Origin: an uncultured Lachnospiraceae bacterium
GTDB taxonomy: Bacteria; Bacillota; Clostridia; Lachnospirales; Lachnospiraceae
Direction: 5' to 3'
Length of the DNA stretch: 64,000 nucleotides
Assembly (NCBI GenBank): GCA_902476265.1
Contig: CABSCP010000011.1
Span: forward strand, 35,963-99,962
In this document: in pieces, positions 1-8,540 of the stretch
Numbering within the stretch: the first letter of the stretch is position 1
Layout of the letters: each line of letters starts with the position of its first letter
Position numbers and translations under genes: made by a program
The notes under the pieces: model-generated
Seen by the model: only the letters and a program-made list of their open reading frames with translations
Databases searched by the model: none
Told to the model about the DNA's origin: nothing

Positions 1-75
1 GAAAGTAAGGAAAGACCCCGGTATATTGTGGACTGTATGATTTTGCATAAGGAAGAAGACGAAAATGAAGATTGA
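1..75 (+). CDS. C-terminal end of an upstream gene (partial)
   Basis: An open frame enters from the left edge and stops at TGA 73-75. It encodes about 24 residues ending in an acidic tail (HKEEDENED). It overlaps the start of the next gene by 11 bases, a spacing typical of translational coupling inside an operon. The visible part is too short to name a family. It could be a chance open frame, but the overlap pattern and codon use fit a real gene end. Confidence 0.5.
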   Translation, partial: ESKERPRYIVDCMILHKEEDENED

Positions 76-946
76 TATTCATGCGGATGACTATGGGGAA
101 TCCCTTCACTGCAGCAGGGATATATTGGACTGTCTGAAGGCAGGAAAGCTGGACAGCATCAGCATCCTGTCCAATATGAGCTGTTTTGAGGAATGTGTAA
201 AGCTCTACAGGGAGGCGGAACAGGATTTTACCAAGGCGCCTAAATTATCCGTTCATATAAACATTATGGATGGCCCTTGTCTGGCAGATCCCGGAGAACT
301 CCCCGATCTTGTGGATAAAAACGGTCATTTCTGTGTTTCCTGGATGAAATTGTTTTTTCAGTCCTATCTGCCCGGCAGAAAACGGCTGAAGGACGAGTTG
401 AAGAAGGAAATGCAGCTTCAGATTGAAAAAGTGCAATCCGCTTTTCCGGAAATAACCAGATTACGGATTGACAGCCATCAACATACCCATATGATCCCTG
501 TGGCGGCAGAGGCATTGTTTGAGGTACTGGAGGAAAACGGCTGGGAAACGGAGTATATCCGCAATTCCAGAGAACCTTTATTCCCGTTTTTAAAGGCAGG
601 ATCTTTATATCAGACATACCGTCCGATAAACTTTGTTAAAAATGTGATATTAAGCTATTGTGCTTTGCTTTTGGAAGGCCGTTTTCAGAAAAACAGGTAT
701 GAGCCCATGTATTTATGGGGACTGATTATGAGCGGTCATATGGATAAGAAACGGGTGGACAAGCTCCTGCCTGCCATGAAAAGAAAAGCGGAGAAGCAAG
801 GACGCACACTGGAAATTCTGTTTCATCCGGGACAGGTTTTAAAGGAAGAACTGACCGGTGAGTTCAGTCAGGCAGAGGCGATAGAATTTTATGTGTCAGA
901 AGACAGGAATGTGGAAAAGGATGCGGTGATGGGACTGAGCGTATGA
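65..946 (+). CDS. ChbG/YdjC-family carbohydrate deacetylase
   Basis: This 293-residue protein fits the YdjC/ChbG family of metal-dependent deacetylases that remove N-acetyl groups from small amino-sugar substrates. The N-terminal HADDYG motif (residues 6-11) supplies the catalytic Asp and a metal ligand. The central DSHQHTHM motif supplies the metal-binding His residues, and LFHPG near the C-terminus is a further family block. There is no signal peptide, so it should be cytoplasmic. The start is set by an AAGGAAG ribosome site about 10 bases upstream. It is followed after 31 bases by a glycosyltransferase, which suggests it deacetylates a lipid-linked or nucleotide-linked sugar used in envelope glycan synthesis. 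The exact substrate cannot be read from the sequence. Confidence 0.85.
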   Translation: MKIDIHADDYGESLHCSRDILDCLKAGKLDSISILSNMSCFEECVKLYREAEQDFTKAPKLSVHINIMDGPCLADPGELPDLVDKNGHFCVSWMKLFFQSYLPGRKRLKDELKKEMQLQIEKVQSAFPEITRLRIDSHQHTHMIPVAAEALFEVLEENGWETEYIRNSREPLFPFLKAGSLYQTYRPINFVKNVILSYCALLLEGRFQKNRYEPMYLWGLIMSGHMDKKRVDKLLPAMKRKAEKQGRTLEILFHPGQVLKEELTGEFSQAEAIEFYVSEDRNVEKDAVMGLSV

Positions 947-977
947 AAAAGAAAACCGGAGATGGAGGAAAAAGTAG

Positions 978-1913
978 ATGGATAAGGTAGCGGTTTTAAT
1001 TCCCTGCTATAATGAAGAAAAGACGATTGAAAAGGTGATCCGGGATGCCAAAGCGGCCTTGCCGGAGGCAGTTATTTATGTTTATAACAATAACTCTTCT
1101 GACCGCACGGCGGAACTGGCGCAGAAGGCCGGCGCGGTTGTGAGAAATGAGTATAAACAGGGGAAGGGGAATGTCATCCGCAGGATGTTTCAGGAGATAG
1201 ATGCGGAATGCTATGTCATGGTGGACGGAGATGATACATATCCCATGGAGTCTGCACAGGAAATGGTAGATCTGGTGTTGGACCGGAATGCGGATATGGT
1301 GGTGGGAGACCGGCTTTCCTCCACCTATTTTGAAGAAAATAAGCGCCCTTTTCACAATATGGGAAACAGCATGGTGCGGGCTTCCATCAACATGCTGTTC
1401 AAATCGGATATCCGGGATATCATGACAGGGTATCGGGCATTCAGTTATCGCTTTGTGAAAACATTTCCGGTATTATCCAAAGGATTTGAGATTGAAACGG
1501 AAATGACGATTCATGCGGTCTACAATAATATGCAGGTGGAAAATGTGATCATCACATACCGGGACAGACCGGAAGGAAGTGAATCCAAGCTGAATACCTA
1601 TTCGGACGGATTCCGTGTATTGCGGACAATTCTGAGAATGTTTCGGCAGTACCGTCCGCTGGCCTTTTTTGGGATGCTGGCATTTTTGCTGATCCTGGTA
1701 GCGATAGGCTTCTTTATTCCTATTATAATTGAATTTGTCAGGACCGGACTGGTGCCGAAATTCCCGACGCTGATTGTATGCGGCTTTGCGGCTTTGGCGG
1801 CCATTCAATCCTTCTTTGCAGGGTTGATCCTGCATAATCTCGGTATGAAAGACAGAAGAGACTTCGAATTCCGGCTGCAGATCGTAGAAAAGATGGAAAC
1901 TAAAAGCAGATAA
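978..1913 (+). CDS. Family 2 glycosyltransferase, DPM1-like, membrane anchored
   Basis: The protein has 311 residues. An N-terminal GT-A domain opens with VLIPCYNEEKTI and carries the nucleotide-sugar/metal motif DGDDTYP near residue 80, as in polyprenyl-phosphate mannose or glucose synthases (DPM1/GtrB type). Two hydrophobic segments at about residues 228-250 and 262-285 anchor the C-terminus in the membrane. Enzymes of this kind move a sugar from a nucleotide donor to undecaprenyl phosphate, making the lipid-linked donor used by GT-C enzymes outside the membrane. Two large polytopic proteins that could use such a donor lie close by (1956-4055 and 4119-5615). It is probably co-transcribed with the deacetylase upstream. 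The sugar is unknown. Confidence 0.85.
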   Translation: MDKVAVLIPCYNEEKTIEKVIRDAKAALPEAVIYVYNNNSSDRTAELAQKAGAVVRNEYKQGKGNVIRRMFQEIDAECYVMVDGDDTYPMESAQEMVDLVLDRNADMVVGDRLSSTYFEENKRPFHNMGNSMVRASINMLFKSDIRDIMTGYRAFSYRFVKTFPVLSKGFEIETEMTIHAVYNNMQVENVIITYRDRPEGSESKLNTYSDGFRVLRTILRMFRQYRPLAFFGMLAFLLILVAIGFFIPIIIEFVRTGLVPKFPTLIVCGFAALAAIQSFFAGLILHNLGMKDRRDFEFRLQIVEKMETKSR

Positions 1914-1955
1914 GGAAAAGCTTTATGCGACATTTAATATCTTTGAGGGGACAAT

Positions 1956-4055
1956 ATGAGAACTGCTCATGAATTCCGGACGAAACTATCAGTTAATTTC
2001 GGATTAGTGAAAGGGTTTATAGCTTCGCTGATAATAGTGCAGGCGATGACCGCTGTCAGCCCGTTGAATTTTGATTCTGTGCTGCCCTGGATTTTACTGG
2101 TTTTGTTGATGCCATTTTGGATAGAGGTTCAAAAATGGGAGAAACAGCGTATTTTATGGGCAGTTGCAGGCGCACTGCTTTTCACCGTTTTGTATGGACT
2201 GAGTCTGACAGGTGAAAAGGGAGTTTCTTTTTATGCCCCTTTGTCAGCGGCAGGAGGATTTCTGGCAGGAAGCATGGTGCCTGACGGATATGGAAGGTGG
2301 AAAAAAGAAACCAATAGAAAAGGTAGAATTGCTGCCTTACCGATGGCAGCGCTCATAGGGCTGGCGCTAAAAATGGAAGGGTTTCTCTCACTTCAAGATT
2401 TGAACGACATTCCGGGAAATCTGATTCTGTTTGCTTTTTTATATGCAGAAATTATCGGTATCTTTTCGGCAATGAGAAAAAGAGAATGGTGGTTCGTGGG
2501 GGGCGCGGTACTTTTCGGCCTGTTTTCAAGCGTCGGGCATTTCAGTATATTTGAAAATTATGGGTGGGCAGGGTTGTTGCTGTCCTTTCTGTGCTGGTTT
2601 ATATTATTTTATATCGTGATTGAAAAATGTGATCAGATAGCGGGGATGTCCAGGGTGTTTTCTGAAAGGAAAATAAACAAACCATGGGCTTACGGAGTTT
2701 TCTTTTTCTTTCTGACCTTATTTGTTGATTTGTTTTTTCTGCTGACCTTTTTCCCGGGGGTTATGGAATATGATTCTTATCAGCAAATGTGTCAGGTTCT
2801 GGGAGACCCTTATAGCAATCATCATCCATGGCTTCATACAATGATGATTAAAGGGATTTATAAAGCCGGTCTGTTTCTTTTACACAGTACGAACCGGGCG
2901 TTTGCGTTATATTCTCTTTTTTCAATTTGTATGCTGGCTTTTACATATGCCTGTGTGGTTACCTGGTTTTGTGCAAAAGGAATGAAGAAGCAATATGTGA
3001 TTTTACTTGGCTTACTGTATCTGCTTTCTCCGATCAATCAAATGTATTCTATCATCATGTGGAAGGATATCCCTTTTGGAGTATCCGTTGTACTGTTTAC
3101 GATACTGATTTGCAGAATGAGGGAAAATCTGATGGAGGGGCGGAGCAATCGGCGGTGTTGGATCATTTTTGTGCCGCTCGGTTTCTGTGTCTGTTTCTTC
3201 AGGAGTAACGGATTATATGTTTTTTTAGGAATGATCCCATTTTTAATATGGGGATTTTGGAAGCAGAAAAAAGCGGTAGTTTTATCGATTGCGCTTGTAT
3301 TGGGAATGGGGATTTTATATAAGGGGCCGATATTTCATTCTTTTAATGTGAAAGAGCCGGATACGATAGAATCATTGTCCATCCCGGCGCAGCAAATGGC
3401 GGCGGTGATAGCCTATGAGGGAAAGATAACCGAGGGGCAGAGCGATATTTTGAGCAAAGTGATCGATTTGCAAAAGGTTCCGGAAGCATATTTGGGTTCT
3501 GTCACCTGTTCAGATGCGATAAAGGAGCTGGTTCGGGAAAAGAATCATCAGGAATATATCCAAACACATGCAGGAGAATTTCTAAAAGTATATCTGGATC
3601 TGTTTTGGCAGAATAAAGTGATCTATGTGAAAGCGTTTGTGGATGAGACGAAAGGGTACTGGTATCATAAAACCCAATTTCCATTTATCTGGGCGACTTA
3701 TATTCAGGAAAACGGAATGGGGATTGACAGGGATTCCAAGGTACCGTCTTATGTGGAGCAGTCTGTGAGAGAGTATTTGGAACGCTATAAGGCGCATTTT
3801 GATCAATACCTGAGTACGGGCCTGTATGTTTACCTGTTCTTTTTGAGTTTGATTGTGGCGCTGAAAAGGAAGAGTAAATATTTACTGGCGTATCTTCCGG
3901 CACTGGGAATTTGGGGAACCCTATTGATTGCGACTCCTGTATTTGCAGATTTAAGATATGCTTATGCGATTTATTTATCGGTCCCGCTTTTAATCTGTAT
4001 CACTTTATTCAGCGGGCAAAAAGAAGAGAAGGGGATAAGTCTTCCGCTTGAATAA
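1956..4055 (+). CDS. Large polytopic membrane protein, DUF6020-like
   Basis: This 699-residue protein has more than a dozen hydrophobic segments and an extracytoplasmic soluble stretch at about residues 460-600. I recognise it as resembling the family called DUF6020 in Lachnospiraceae, which has the look of a GT-C-type glycosyltransferase, although no activity is established. Notable motifs are EYDSYQQM and SNHHPWLH after the central membrane block, then MWKDIPFG and FFRSNGLY. A GAGGGG ribosome site precedes the ATG. A clear paralogue lies at 15744-17678, with matching motifs in the same order. It is the last gene of the first operon and ends at a strong terminator. Confidence 0.6.
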   Translation: MRTAHEFRTKLSVNFGLVKGFIASLIIVQAMTAVSPLNFDSVLPWILLVLLMPFWIEVQKWEKQRILWAVAGALLFTVLYGLSLTGEKGVSFYAPLSAAGGFLAGSMVPDGYGRWKKETNRKGRIAALPMAALIGLALKMEGFLSLQDLNDIPGNLILFAFLYAEIIGIFSAMRKREWWFVGGAVLFGLFSSVGHFSIFENYGWAGLLLSFLCWFILFYIVIEKCDQIAGMSRVFSERKINKPWAYGVFFFFLTLFVDLFFLLTFFPGVMEYDSYQQMCQVLGDPYSNHHPWLHTMMIKGIYKAGLFLLHSTNRAFALYSLFSICMLAFTYACVVTWFCAKGMKKQYVILLGLLYLLSPINQMYSIIMWKDIPFGVSVVLFTILICRMRENLMEGRSNRRCWIIFVPLGFCVCFFRSNGLYVFLGMIPFLIWGFWKQKKAVVLSIALVLGMGILYKGPIFHSFNVKEPDTIESLSIPAQQMAAVIAYEGKITEGQSDILSKVIDLQKVPEAYLGSVTCSDAIKELVREKNHQEYIQTHAGEFLKVYLDLFWQNKVIYVKAFVDETKGYWYHKTQFPFIWATYIQENGMGIDRDSKVPSYVEQSVREYLERYKAHFDQYLSTGLYVYLFFLSLIVALKRKSKYLLAYLPALGIWGTLLIATPVFADLRYAYAIYLSVPLLICITLFSGQKEEKGISLPLE

Positions 4056-4077
4056 TGGTTTTCTTTTATGAGGAATC

Positions 4078-4118
4078 AAAATGTCCTGGCCATATTAATA
4101 TGCTGCCAGGACATTTTT
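4078..4118. terminator. Bidirectional terminator between convergent genes
   Basis: ATGTCCTGGC (4081-4090) pairs with GCCAGGACAT (4104-4113) around a 13-base loop. It is followed by a T run on the plus strand, and a shorter T-rich stretch follows on the minus strand. It lies between two convergent genes, so it probably ends both transcripts. Confidence 0.85.
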
Positions 4119-5615
4119 TCATTTTTGAATAAGGATATACTCATTCCGATAAATCACTTTCAAATTCTCCAGCTCTTTTTGGTATTCCTCATAGTAGTGA
4201 GGGTCCACAATGAGCAGCGCCTTTTCCGAGGCTTCCAGAAAGGCTTTTACGCCGCCTTCCTCACACTTTAAATCTCCGGCGAGTTCCGCCATCAACAGAC
4301 CGCCCTGTTCCCAGTAATAGGAATCTTTATATTCGTTATCATTTTTTTCTACATAAATTTTCATGCCGTGCAGATCCGGATTTTGCTCCATGGCTGTCTG
4401 CAGATCAATTTGGAATCCGGAAATTTCCAGGTCATCAATTTCACTGACCGTTATTCGGTCATAATGAAGTACTGCCACAGCGGGCAGAAATAAAAAACAG
4501 CAAAGCAGGGCAAGGGATTTTCTGGTAGTGCAGCTTTTCCTGCATTTTTCAACCAGAATGGCGGCTGCGATGCAAAGCCCCGGAAAGATGGGATATACAT
4601 ACCAGTAATAATAGGTATGGGAAAGGCTGAATACCAGCAGAGGAACGAAGATCCAGAGCAGGAGCGTCAGCGCCGCGGGGGAAAGGCGAAAGCCATTAAA
4701 AAGTTTCTGGCGTTTTGGATAGAACTTCTGCAGCAGGAGAAAAGCCGCGCAAAACAGGATGGTTCCCAGCATGACGAGGATGGCTCTGCTGTGCAGCAGG
4801 TAGTTTAAGAAGAAGAAATAGTCAGGATTGGAACTTTCCGACCAGGAAATCCGCTGAGTGACGTCCACACCGAACATCTGCCCGAGGAAAGCCATCCCGT
4901 CGTATTGATACCGGACCACAGCCCACAGCGCAATAGGACCAAATGTGCATAATATAAAAATCAGATAATGATGTGGTTTCAGTTTTTTCCAGAGACCCGA
5001 GAAGATGAAAAACAGGCCGCCTATGGGGAGCAGCACACAGGCATGCCAGCTTTTGGATAAGAATCCCAGAGAGAACATCAGGCCGCACACGTAAAGCAGG
5101 TTCGGATGCTGAGGGCTTTCCATCAGACACAGGCAGCCTATGGTAAAGAACAGGATATAAATGGCATCCGCATCCGCATTCCGGCCTGCGTGCCAGTAAA
5201 ACAGGTCGTAGAAGGTCAGAAAAAGCATCATGGAAGAAAGGGCCGCCAGCCGCCCGTATTTTTTGTGCAGATAGAATGCGATCACCAAAAAAGTGAGAAA
5301 CATAGCCAGTGCAGAGTAGAAGCGCATTCCGAAAACGTTTGTGCCGAACAGCTTAAAGCCCAGAATAATGCCCCAATAGCTTAAGGGCGGCTTTAAATTG
5401 AAATAGTCATTTTCATAATTATAGGTATTGACGATATAATTATGTTCCTTCATCATTTCGTAGGCATTGACCCCGTGGCGGGCTTCATCCCAGTGCTGCA
5501 AGAGTCCCACATCCAAGCGGGCGAAACAGACATAAGCACATAAAATAGCAAAAAAAAGATAGATCAGGTAAATTCCGTATTGGGAAATGATATTTTTATC
5601 GGTTTTCTTTCTCAT
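4119..5615 (-). CDS. GT39/ArnT-like polyprenyl-linked sugar transferase
   Basis: The protein has 498 residues and about eleven hydrophobic segments, starting right after a short charged N-terminus. The first loop contains HWDEARHG (D43, E44), the acidic pair typical of the PMT/ArnT (GT39) family. FNLKPPLSYW and a WHAGRNADADAIY block follow, as in dolichyl- or undecaprenyl-phosphate sugar transferases. Such enzymes act on the outer face of the membrane and transfer a sugar from a polyprenyl phosphate to lipid, glycan or protein. A soluble C-terminal tail of about 100 residues is present. I chose the ATG at 5615 because AAAGGGG lies correctly upstream; a longer in-frame version has no such site. 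The DPM1-like enzyme at 978-1913 is a plausible donor maker. Confidence 0.8.
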   Translation of the reverse strand: MRKKTDKNIISQYGIYLIYLFFAILCAYVCFARLDVGLLQHWDEARHGVNAYEMMKEHNYIVNTYNYENDYFNLKPPLSYWGIILGFKLFGTNVFGMRFYSALAMFLTFLVIAFYLHKKYGRLAALSSMMLFLTFYDLFYWHAGRNADADAIYILFFTIGCLCLMESPQHPNLLYVCGLMFSLGFLSKSWHACVLLPIGGLFFIFSGLWKKLKPHHYLIFILCTFGPIALWAVVRYQYDGMAFLGQMFGVDVTQRISWSESSNPDYFFFLNYLLHSRAILVMLGTILFCAAFLLLQKFYPKRQKLFNGFRLSPAALTLLLWIFVPLLVFSLSHTYYYWYVYPIFPGLCIAAAILVEKCRKSCTTRKSLALLCCFLFLPAVAVLHYDRITVSEIDDLEISGFQIDLQTAMEQNPDLHGMKIYVEKNDNEYKDSYYWEQGGLLMAELAGDLKCEEGGVKAFLEASEKALLIVDPHYYEEYQKELENLKVIYRNEYILIQK

Positions 5616-5677
5616 AATGATGCCCCTTTTCAATTTGAATCCTATTATAGAAGATTGTTCAGGGATTGTCCAGTGGC

Positions 5678-5712
5678 GAAAAAAGGGCCGAAAGTTTTTA
5701 AACTTCGGCCCT
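5678..5712 (-). terminator. Terminator of the XRE operon
   Basis: Read on the minus strand, AGGGCCGAAGTT and the matching AACTTTCGGCCCT form a stem with one bulged base, followed by a run of six T. It lies 40 bases after the stop of the 59-residue gene, and so ends the two-gene repressor operon before the next minus-strand gene begins. Confidence 0.85.
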
Positions 5713-5752
5713 GTATTCCGAATACATGATTGCGGCGGTAAAAGAGGAAGGA

Positions 5753-5932
5753 TCAGAGATCGATATCCTCCCCACACATCTCTTCCAGTTCTTCGGCGGT
5801 CATTTCCAGCGCGTCAAGCAGCCGTTCCAGAGAGGAAAGTGCTGCCATAGCCTCTTCGCTGCCGGAAAGGTGATAAGTCTGCAGATGAGAAATATCGGAA
5901 TAGTCATTTGAAAAATCTTTGTCTGCGCTCAT
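5753..5932 (-). CDS. 59-residue acidic protein coupled to an XRE regulator
   Basis: This small gene encodes 59 residues (starts MSADKDFSND, ends CGEDIDL). Its ATG overlaps the TGA of the regulator gene upstream in the ATGA arrangement, which strongly supports translation by coupling. The C-terminal half looks helical and very acidic (ALEMTAEELEEM). It contains no membrane segment or Cys cluster. A terminator follows at once. I do not recognise a family. The tight coupling suggests that it binds or modulates the regulator, or is a partner in a toxin-antitoxin-like pair, but there is no direct evidence for either. Confidence 0.65.
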   Translation of the reverse strand: MSADKDFSNDYSDISHLQTYHLSGSEEAMAALSSLERLLDALEMTAEELEEMCGEDIDL

Positions 5933-6264
5933 TTTTTGGCGCCTCCAGTATTTGCGGAAAGAAGTCTGTCAACGAGTTGTTCCAGAAGGTCCAGGTCCTC
6001 TTTGGAGACGAGGGATATTTTATGCTTTAAACGCCGGGTCTGTTCGGTATCTTCTTCCTGAGAAGCAAAGAATTCTTCCGGTGTCAGATGAAAGAAATCG
6101 CATATGTCTAAAAAAGCGTCCAGGGACGGCAGGGATTTTCCGGATGTAATTGCCTGTATGTAAGTTTTACACTTTCCAAGTTCCAAAGAAAGGTGATATT
6201 CGGACATGTCGTGCTCAAGTCTCAGACTGGTTATCCGGTCTCTTAAAAATTGTTCATAATTCAT
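5929..6264 (-). CDS. XRE-family helix-turn-helix regulator
   Basis: The protein has 111 residues. Residues 4-66 form a Cro/C1-type HTH: LRLEHDMSEYHLSLELG leads into the turn and the recognition helix, and SGKSLPSLDAFLDICDFF is the usual closing block. The C-terminal 45 residues are charged and helical and may dimerise. The start has AGGAGGAG nicely spaced upstream. It forms a two-gene operon with the overlapping 59-residue gene. Its promoter region contains a repeated TTCGTG element that overlaps the -10 box, which suggests autorepression. Target genes beyond its own promoter cannot be told; the divergent 106-residue gene is a candidate. Confidence 0.85.
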   Translation of the reverse strand: MNYEQFLRDRITSLRLEHDMSEYHLSLELGKCKTYIQAITSGKSLPSLDAFLDICDFFHLTPEEFFASQEEDTEQTRRLKHKISLVSKEDLDLLEQLVDRLLSANTGGAKK

Positions 6265-6285
6265 AATAATCTCCTCCTGAGTTAA

Positions 6286-6317
6286 ATTATAGTGGATTTC
6301 GTGTCGCTAAATTCGTG
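6286..6317 (-). promoter_or_regulatory. Promoter and candidate operator of the XRE operon
   Basis: On the minus strand a perfect TATAAT box lies at 6291-6286, about 22 bases before the start codon. Immediately upstream, the plus strand carries two direct repeats, ATTTCGTG (6296-6303) and AATTCGTG (6310-6317), 14 bases apart. Their overlap with the promoter fits a repressor site. The operator assignment is inference. Confidence 0.45.
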
Positions 6318-6542
6318 ATTAAAATCGTTATTAAAATGAAAAATATTGATTTATGACGAATATAATACAGAATAGACGAAAGGAAATCGTTTTGTCCAAA
6401 ATATCAGGTTAAGGAAGCGTAAAATTCTACAGAGAACCTCGACAATTTTATACATTTTTTGCTTCCGGGGAATGTTAAAATGCAGGGGACAGGGAAGGGA
6501 GACCCTGATTATGAAAAAGATAGGAAAGGAGACGGGCAATTT

Positions 6543-6863
6543 ATGGAACCGACAAGCAGAGATTTCCTGCTGGAATTATGGAAGGTAAACACAAAAGAAG
6601 AGTTGCAGTCCTGGTGCGGTCAACTGAAACTTTCCGGCGCCACAGGCAGCTGTTCCTGTGGACAGGTGGCTTCATTTGTCCACAGAAGAGGGCAAGGCAT
6701 AGAACCCTATTATTGGATTTTAAAACGGCTGCAGGAAGCTTATTACATAACGGAGGATGAAGAGGTCAGAAGCAAGATTGAAAAAATGATGGACGGAATG
6801 GATCTGGAACGTTTTCGGGAGAAGCATTTTTTGACCGGAATGGCGGCAGCGATGACGGGCTGA
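6543..6863 (+). CDS. Hypothetical protein, 106 residues
   Basis: I do not recognise this family. The protein begins MEPTSRDFLLELW and is mainly helical. It has a short Cys pair in a small loop (GSCSCGQ, near residues 37-43) and a charged helix EDEEVRSKIEKMMDGM towards the end. No signal peptide or membrane segment is seen. The ATG at 6543 is chosen because AAAGGAG lies about 12 bases upstream; an upstream ATG in the same frame at 6459 lacks such a site. The gene is divergent from the XRE operon and is followed by a terminator, so it is probably monocistronic and may be under XRE control. Confidence 0.6.
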   Translation: MEPTSRDFLLELWKVNTKEELQSWCGQLKLSGATGSCSCGQVASFVHRRGQGIEPYYWILKRLQEAYYITEDEEVRSKIEKMMDGMDLERFREKHFLTGMAAAMTG

Positions 6864-6880
6864 ATCCATACAGATAACGA

Positions 6881-6912
6881 AAAAGGAGGCAGATCGGCAC
6901 TGTCTCCTTTTC
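6881..6912. terminator. Bidirectional terminator
   Basis: AAAAGGAGGCAG and CTGTCTCCTTTT form a stem with one G-T pair around a loop of seven to eight bases, with T-rich flanks on both strands. It separates the 106-residue gene (plus) from the convergent membrane protein gene (minus) and can serve both. Confidence 0.8.
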
Positions 6913-6925
6913 TATGCAATTCTTC

Positions 6926-8320
6926 TTATTTTTTCAAAATACGACAGGACTCTGTAAGCATGAGAAGGCCGCTCATATAAAACAGAGGCATGTTATAAAT
7001 GGTATATCTGCTCTGACAGAAAATGACGGCGGAGACCACGCCCACATTTACAAGAATAGAGATCAGCACAAGCGCGGAAAATGCGGTCACCTCCCGGCGC
7101 CCCCCTTTTTTGACCAGGAAGATCAGTAAAAACAGATATCCCGCATACAGGAGCAGGGAAAAGATCACAAGGGCGGGCGTTCTGACCGCCACGGTGGTCA
7201 CCAGTCCGGAAAGCAGATTGTCAAAAAAACAGCCGATGATGGCAGGAAGGCATACGGGTAACAGGGATTGGGTCATGTACTTCATGATTCGGTCACTCTC
7301 AATTGCCCGCGCCGTTTCGGTGCCGGGAAAATTTTCTTCCACATAGGCGGTAACGATAGGGCGCAGGGTGTCTATCTGGATATGATCATAATGATCTCCA
7401 AAATGGTTCACTCTGCCAAGCCAGTCTTTCGGCGCTTCGTTTTTCAGATAGCCGGCTGCTTCGCAGGTATCATAAATCTGATAAAAAAGGGATTGGATCT
7501 GCGGATCTTCCATCCGCTGTCCATAGTCCCTTTCCGCGGTATAATAAACCATGGTGAGCAAAAACCGGCTGTCCCCTGTGTGGCGGACATTCTCACCCCG
7601 CAGGAGGGCGTTATAAGAGAGGTCCAAAGCGCCGGAGAGGGAGAGAATGAGCAGGACGGCAAGGAAAGCTCTGCCGATAAAACGCAGCAGTCTGCGGGAA
7701 TACAGCGCCTGTGCAAAGAGGACAATCACCAGCAGCACCAGCGTGCAGAGCATCTGCTTACGGGTGGAGATGAGCAGAAAGCTTGTGATGCCTGCCAGGA
7801 CAAGGTTTTTATCCGAAAAAGCGGCTTTCGGCGGGGAACCGGCGGAAACGGTTTCCAGCAGATAAGCCAGGAGAAAACGGATGAAAAGCAAAAAGAGGGG
7901 AAGGGCGATGGCTTCCGACTCGATGCCGTTGGAATACATGGCCTGCCGTCCGGCGCCAAAACGGCATAAAAGAGAAACAGCCAGCGGAAAACACAGCAGT
8001 GCGGCGGCCATCCGTTTTTTCAGGGAGAGTTTTTCATAAAGAAAGGCAGGAATGGTCCAGGCCGCGAATGCGGCAAGTAGGCTTTGACCGATGACAGCCC
8101 ACTCAAGCCACTGTTTTTCTTCCGGTCCGAACAAAAAACGAAACAGGGCGAGATAGAGGGAATAAAGGGGCTCACGGTGAAGACTCATATGAATATAGGT
8201 GGAACTGTCGGGGGTGAGAAAAGGTCCGTCCCAAAATGCGAAAAACAGGTAAAAAAGGATGCAGAAGCTGAGCATGAAAAAAGAAAACAGTGATTTTTGA
8301 CGTTTTTGGGGCAGAATCAT
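6926..8320 (-). CDS. Polytopic membrane protein of unknown function, GT-C-like
   Basis: This 464-residue protein has about ten hydrophobic segments. The first extracytoplasmic loop reads FLTPDSSTYIHMS, an arrangement (Asp after the first membrane helix) seen in GT-C glycosyltransferases, but no family can be named from the sequence. A soluble loop at about residues 255-330 contains YYTAERDYGQRMEDP and a region of aromatic and charged residues. The start is supported by AGGAGA seven bases upstream of the ATG. It stands alone between a terminator and the divergent pilin operon. Transfer of a sugar from a lipid carrier is a guess from architecture only. Confidence 0.55.
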   Translation of the reverse strand: MILPQKRQKSLFSFFMLSFCILFYLFFAFWDGPFLTPDSSTYIHMSLHREPLYSLYLALFRFLFGPEEKQWLEWAVIGQSLLAAFAAWTIPAFLYEKLSLKKRMAAALLCFPLAVSLLCRFGAGRQAMYSNGIESEAIALPLFLLFIRFLLAYLLETVSAGSPPKAAFSDKNLVLAGITSFLLISTRKQMLCTLVLLVIVLFAQALYSRRLLRFIGRAFLAVLLILSLSGALDLSYNALLRGENVRHTGDSRFLLTMVYYTAERDYGQRMEDPQIQSLFYQIYDTCEAAGYLKNEAPKDWLGRVNHFGDHYDHIQIDTLRPIVTAYVEENFPGTETARAIESDRIMKYMTQSLLPVCLPAIIGCFFDNLLSGLVTTVAVRTPALVIFSLLLYAGYLFLLIFLVKKGGRREVTAFSALVLISILVNVGVVSAVIFCQSRYTIYNMPLFYMSGLLMLTESCRILKK

Positions 8321-8468
8321 GGCAGGTCTCCTTATTCTAAAAAGCTGCGCCCCCTCAGCCGTTCTTAGTCTTTGTCATAGTTTAAGACGATATACTTAAG
8401 GAAACCAGTGAAAAGAATGGAAAATTAATGAAGATTCTCTAAAAAGTTTCTTAAGAGAATATCTGAAC

Positions 8469-8498
8469 TTGTAGAAGTGCGCTGTTGTGTATTATAAT
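8469..8498 (+). promoter_or_regulatory. Promoter of the pilin-FkbH-MBOAT operon
   Basis: TTGTAG (8469-8474) and a perfect TATAAT (8493-8498) are spaced by 18 bases, 43 bases upstream of the pilin-like start codon. An inverted repeat TTCTCT...AGAGAA (8435-8440 and 8454-8459) lies just upstream of the -35 box and could bind a regulator. Confidence 0.6.
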
Positions 8499-8540
8499 AA
8501 AGAGACTCTAGGCCGGAAAACAAAAGAAGGAGCAAAAAAG

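Noticed and set aside
7268..7969. Long plus-strand frame of 233 codons
   Set aside because: It lies entirely antisense to the membrane protein gene at 6926-8320, has no ribosome site, and its composition is that of a shadow frame.
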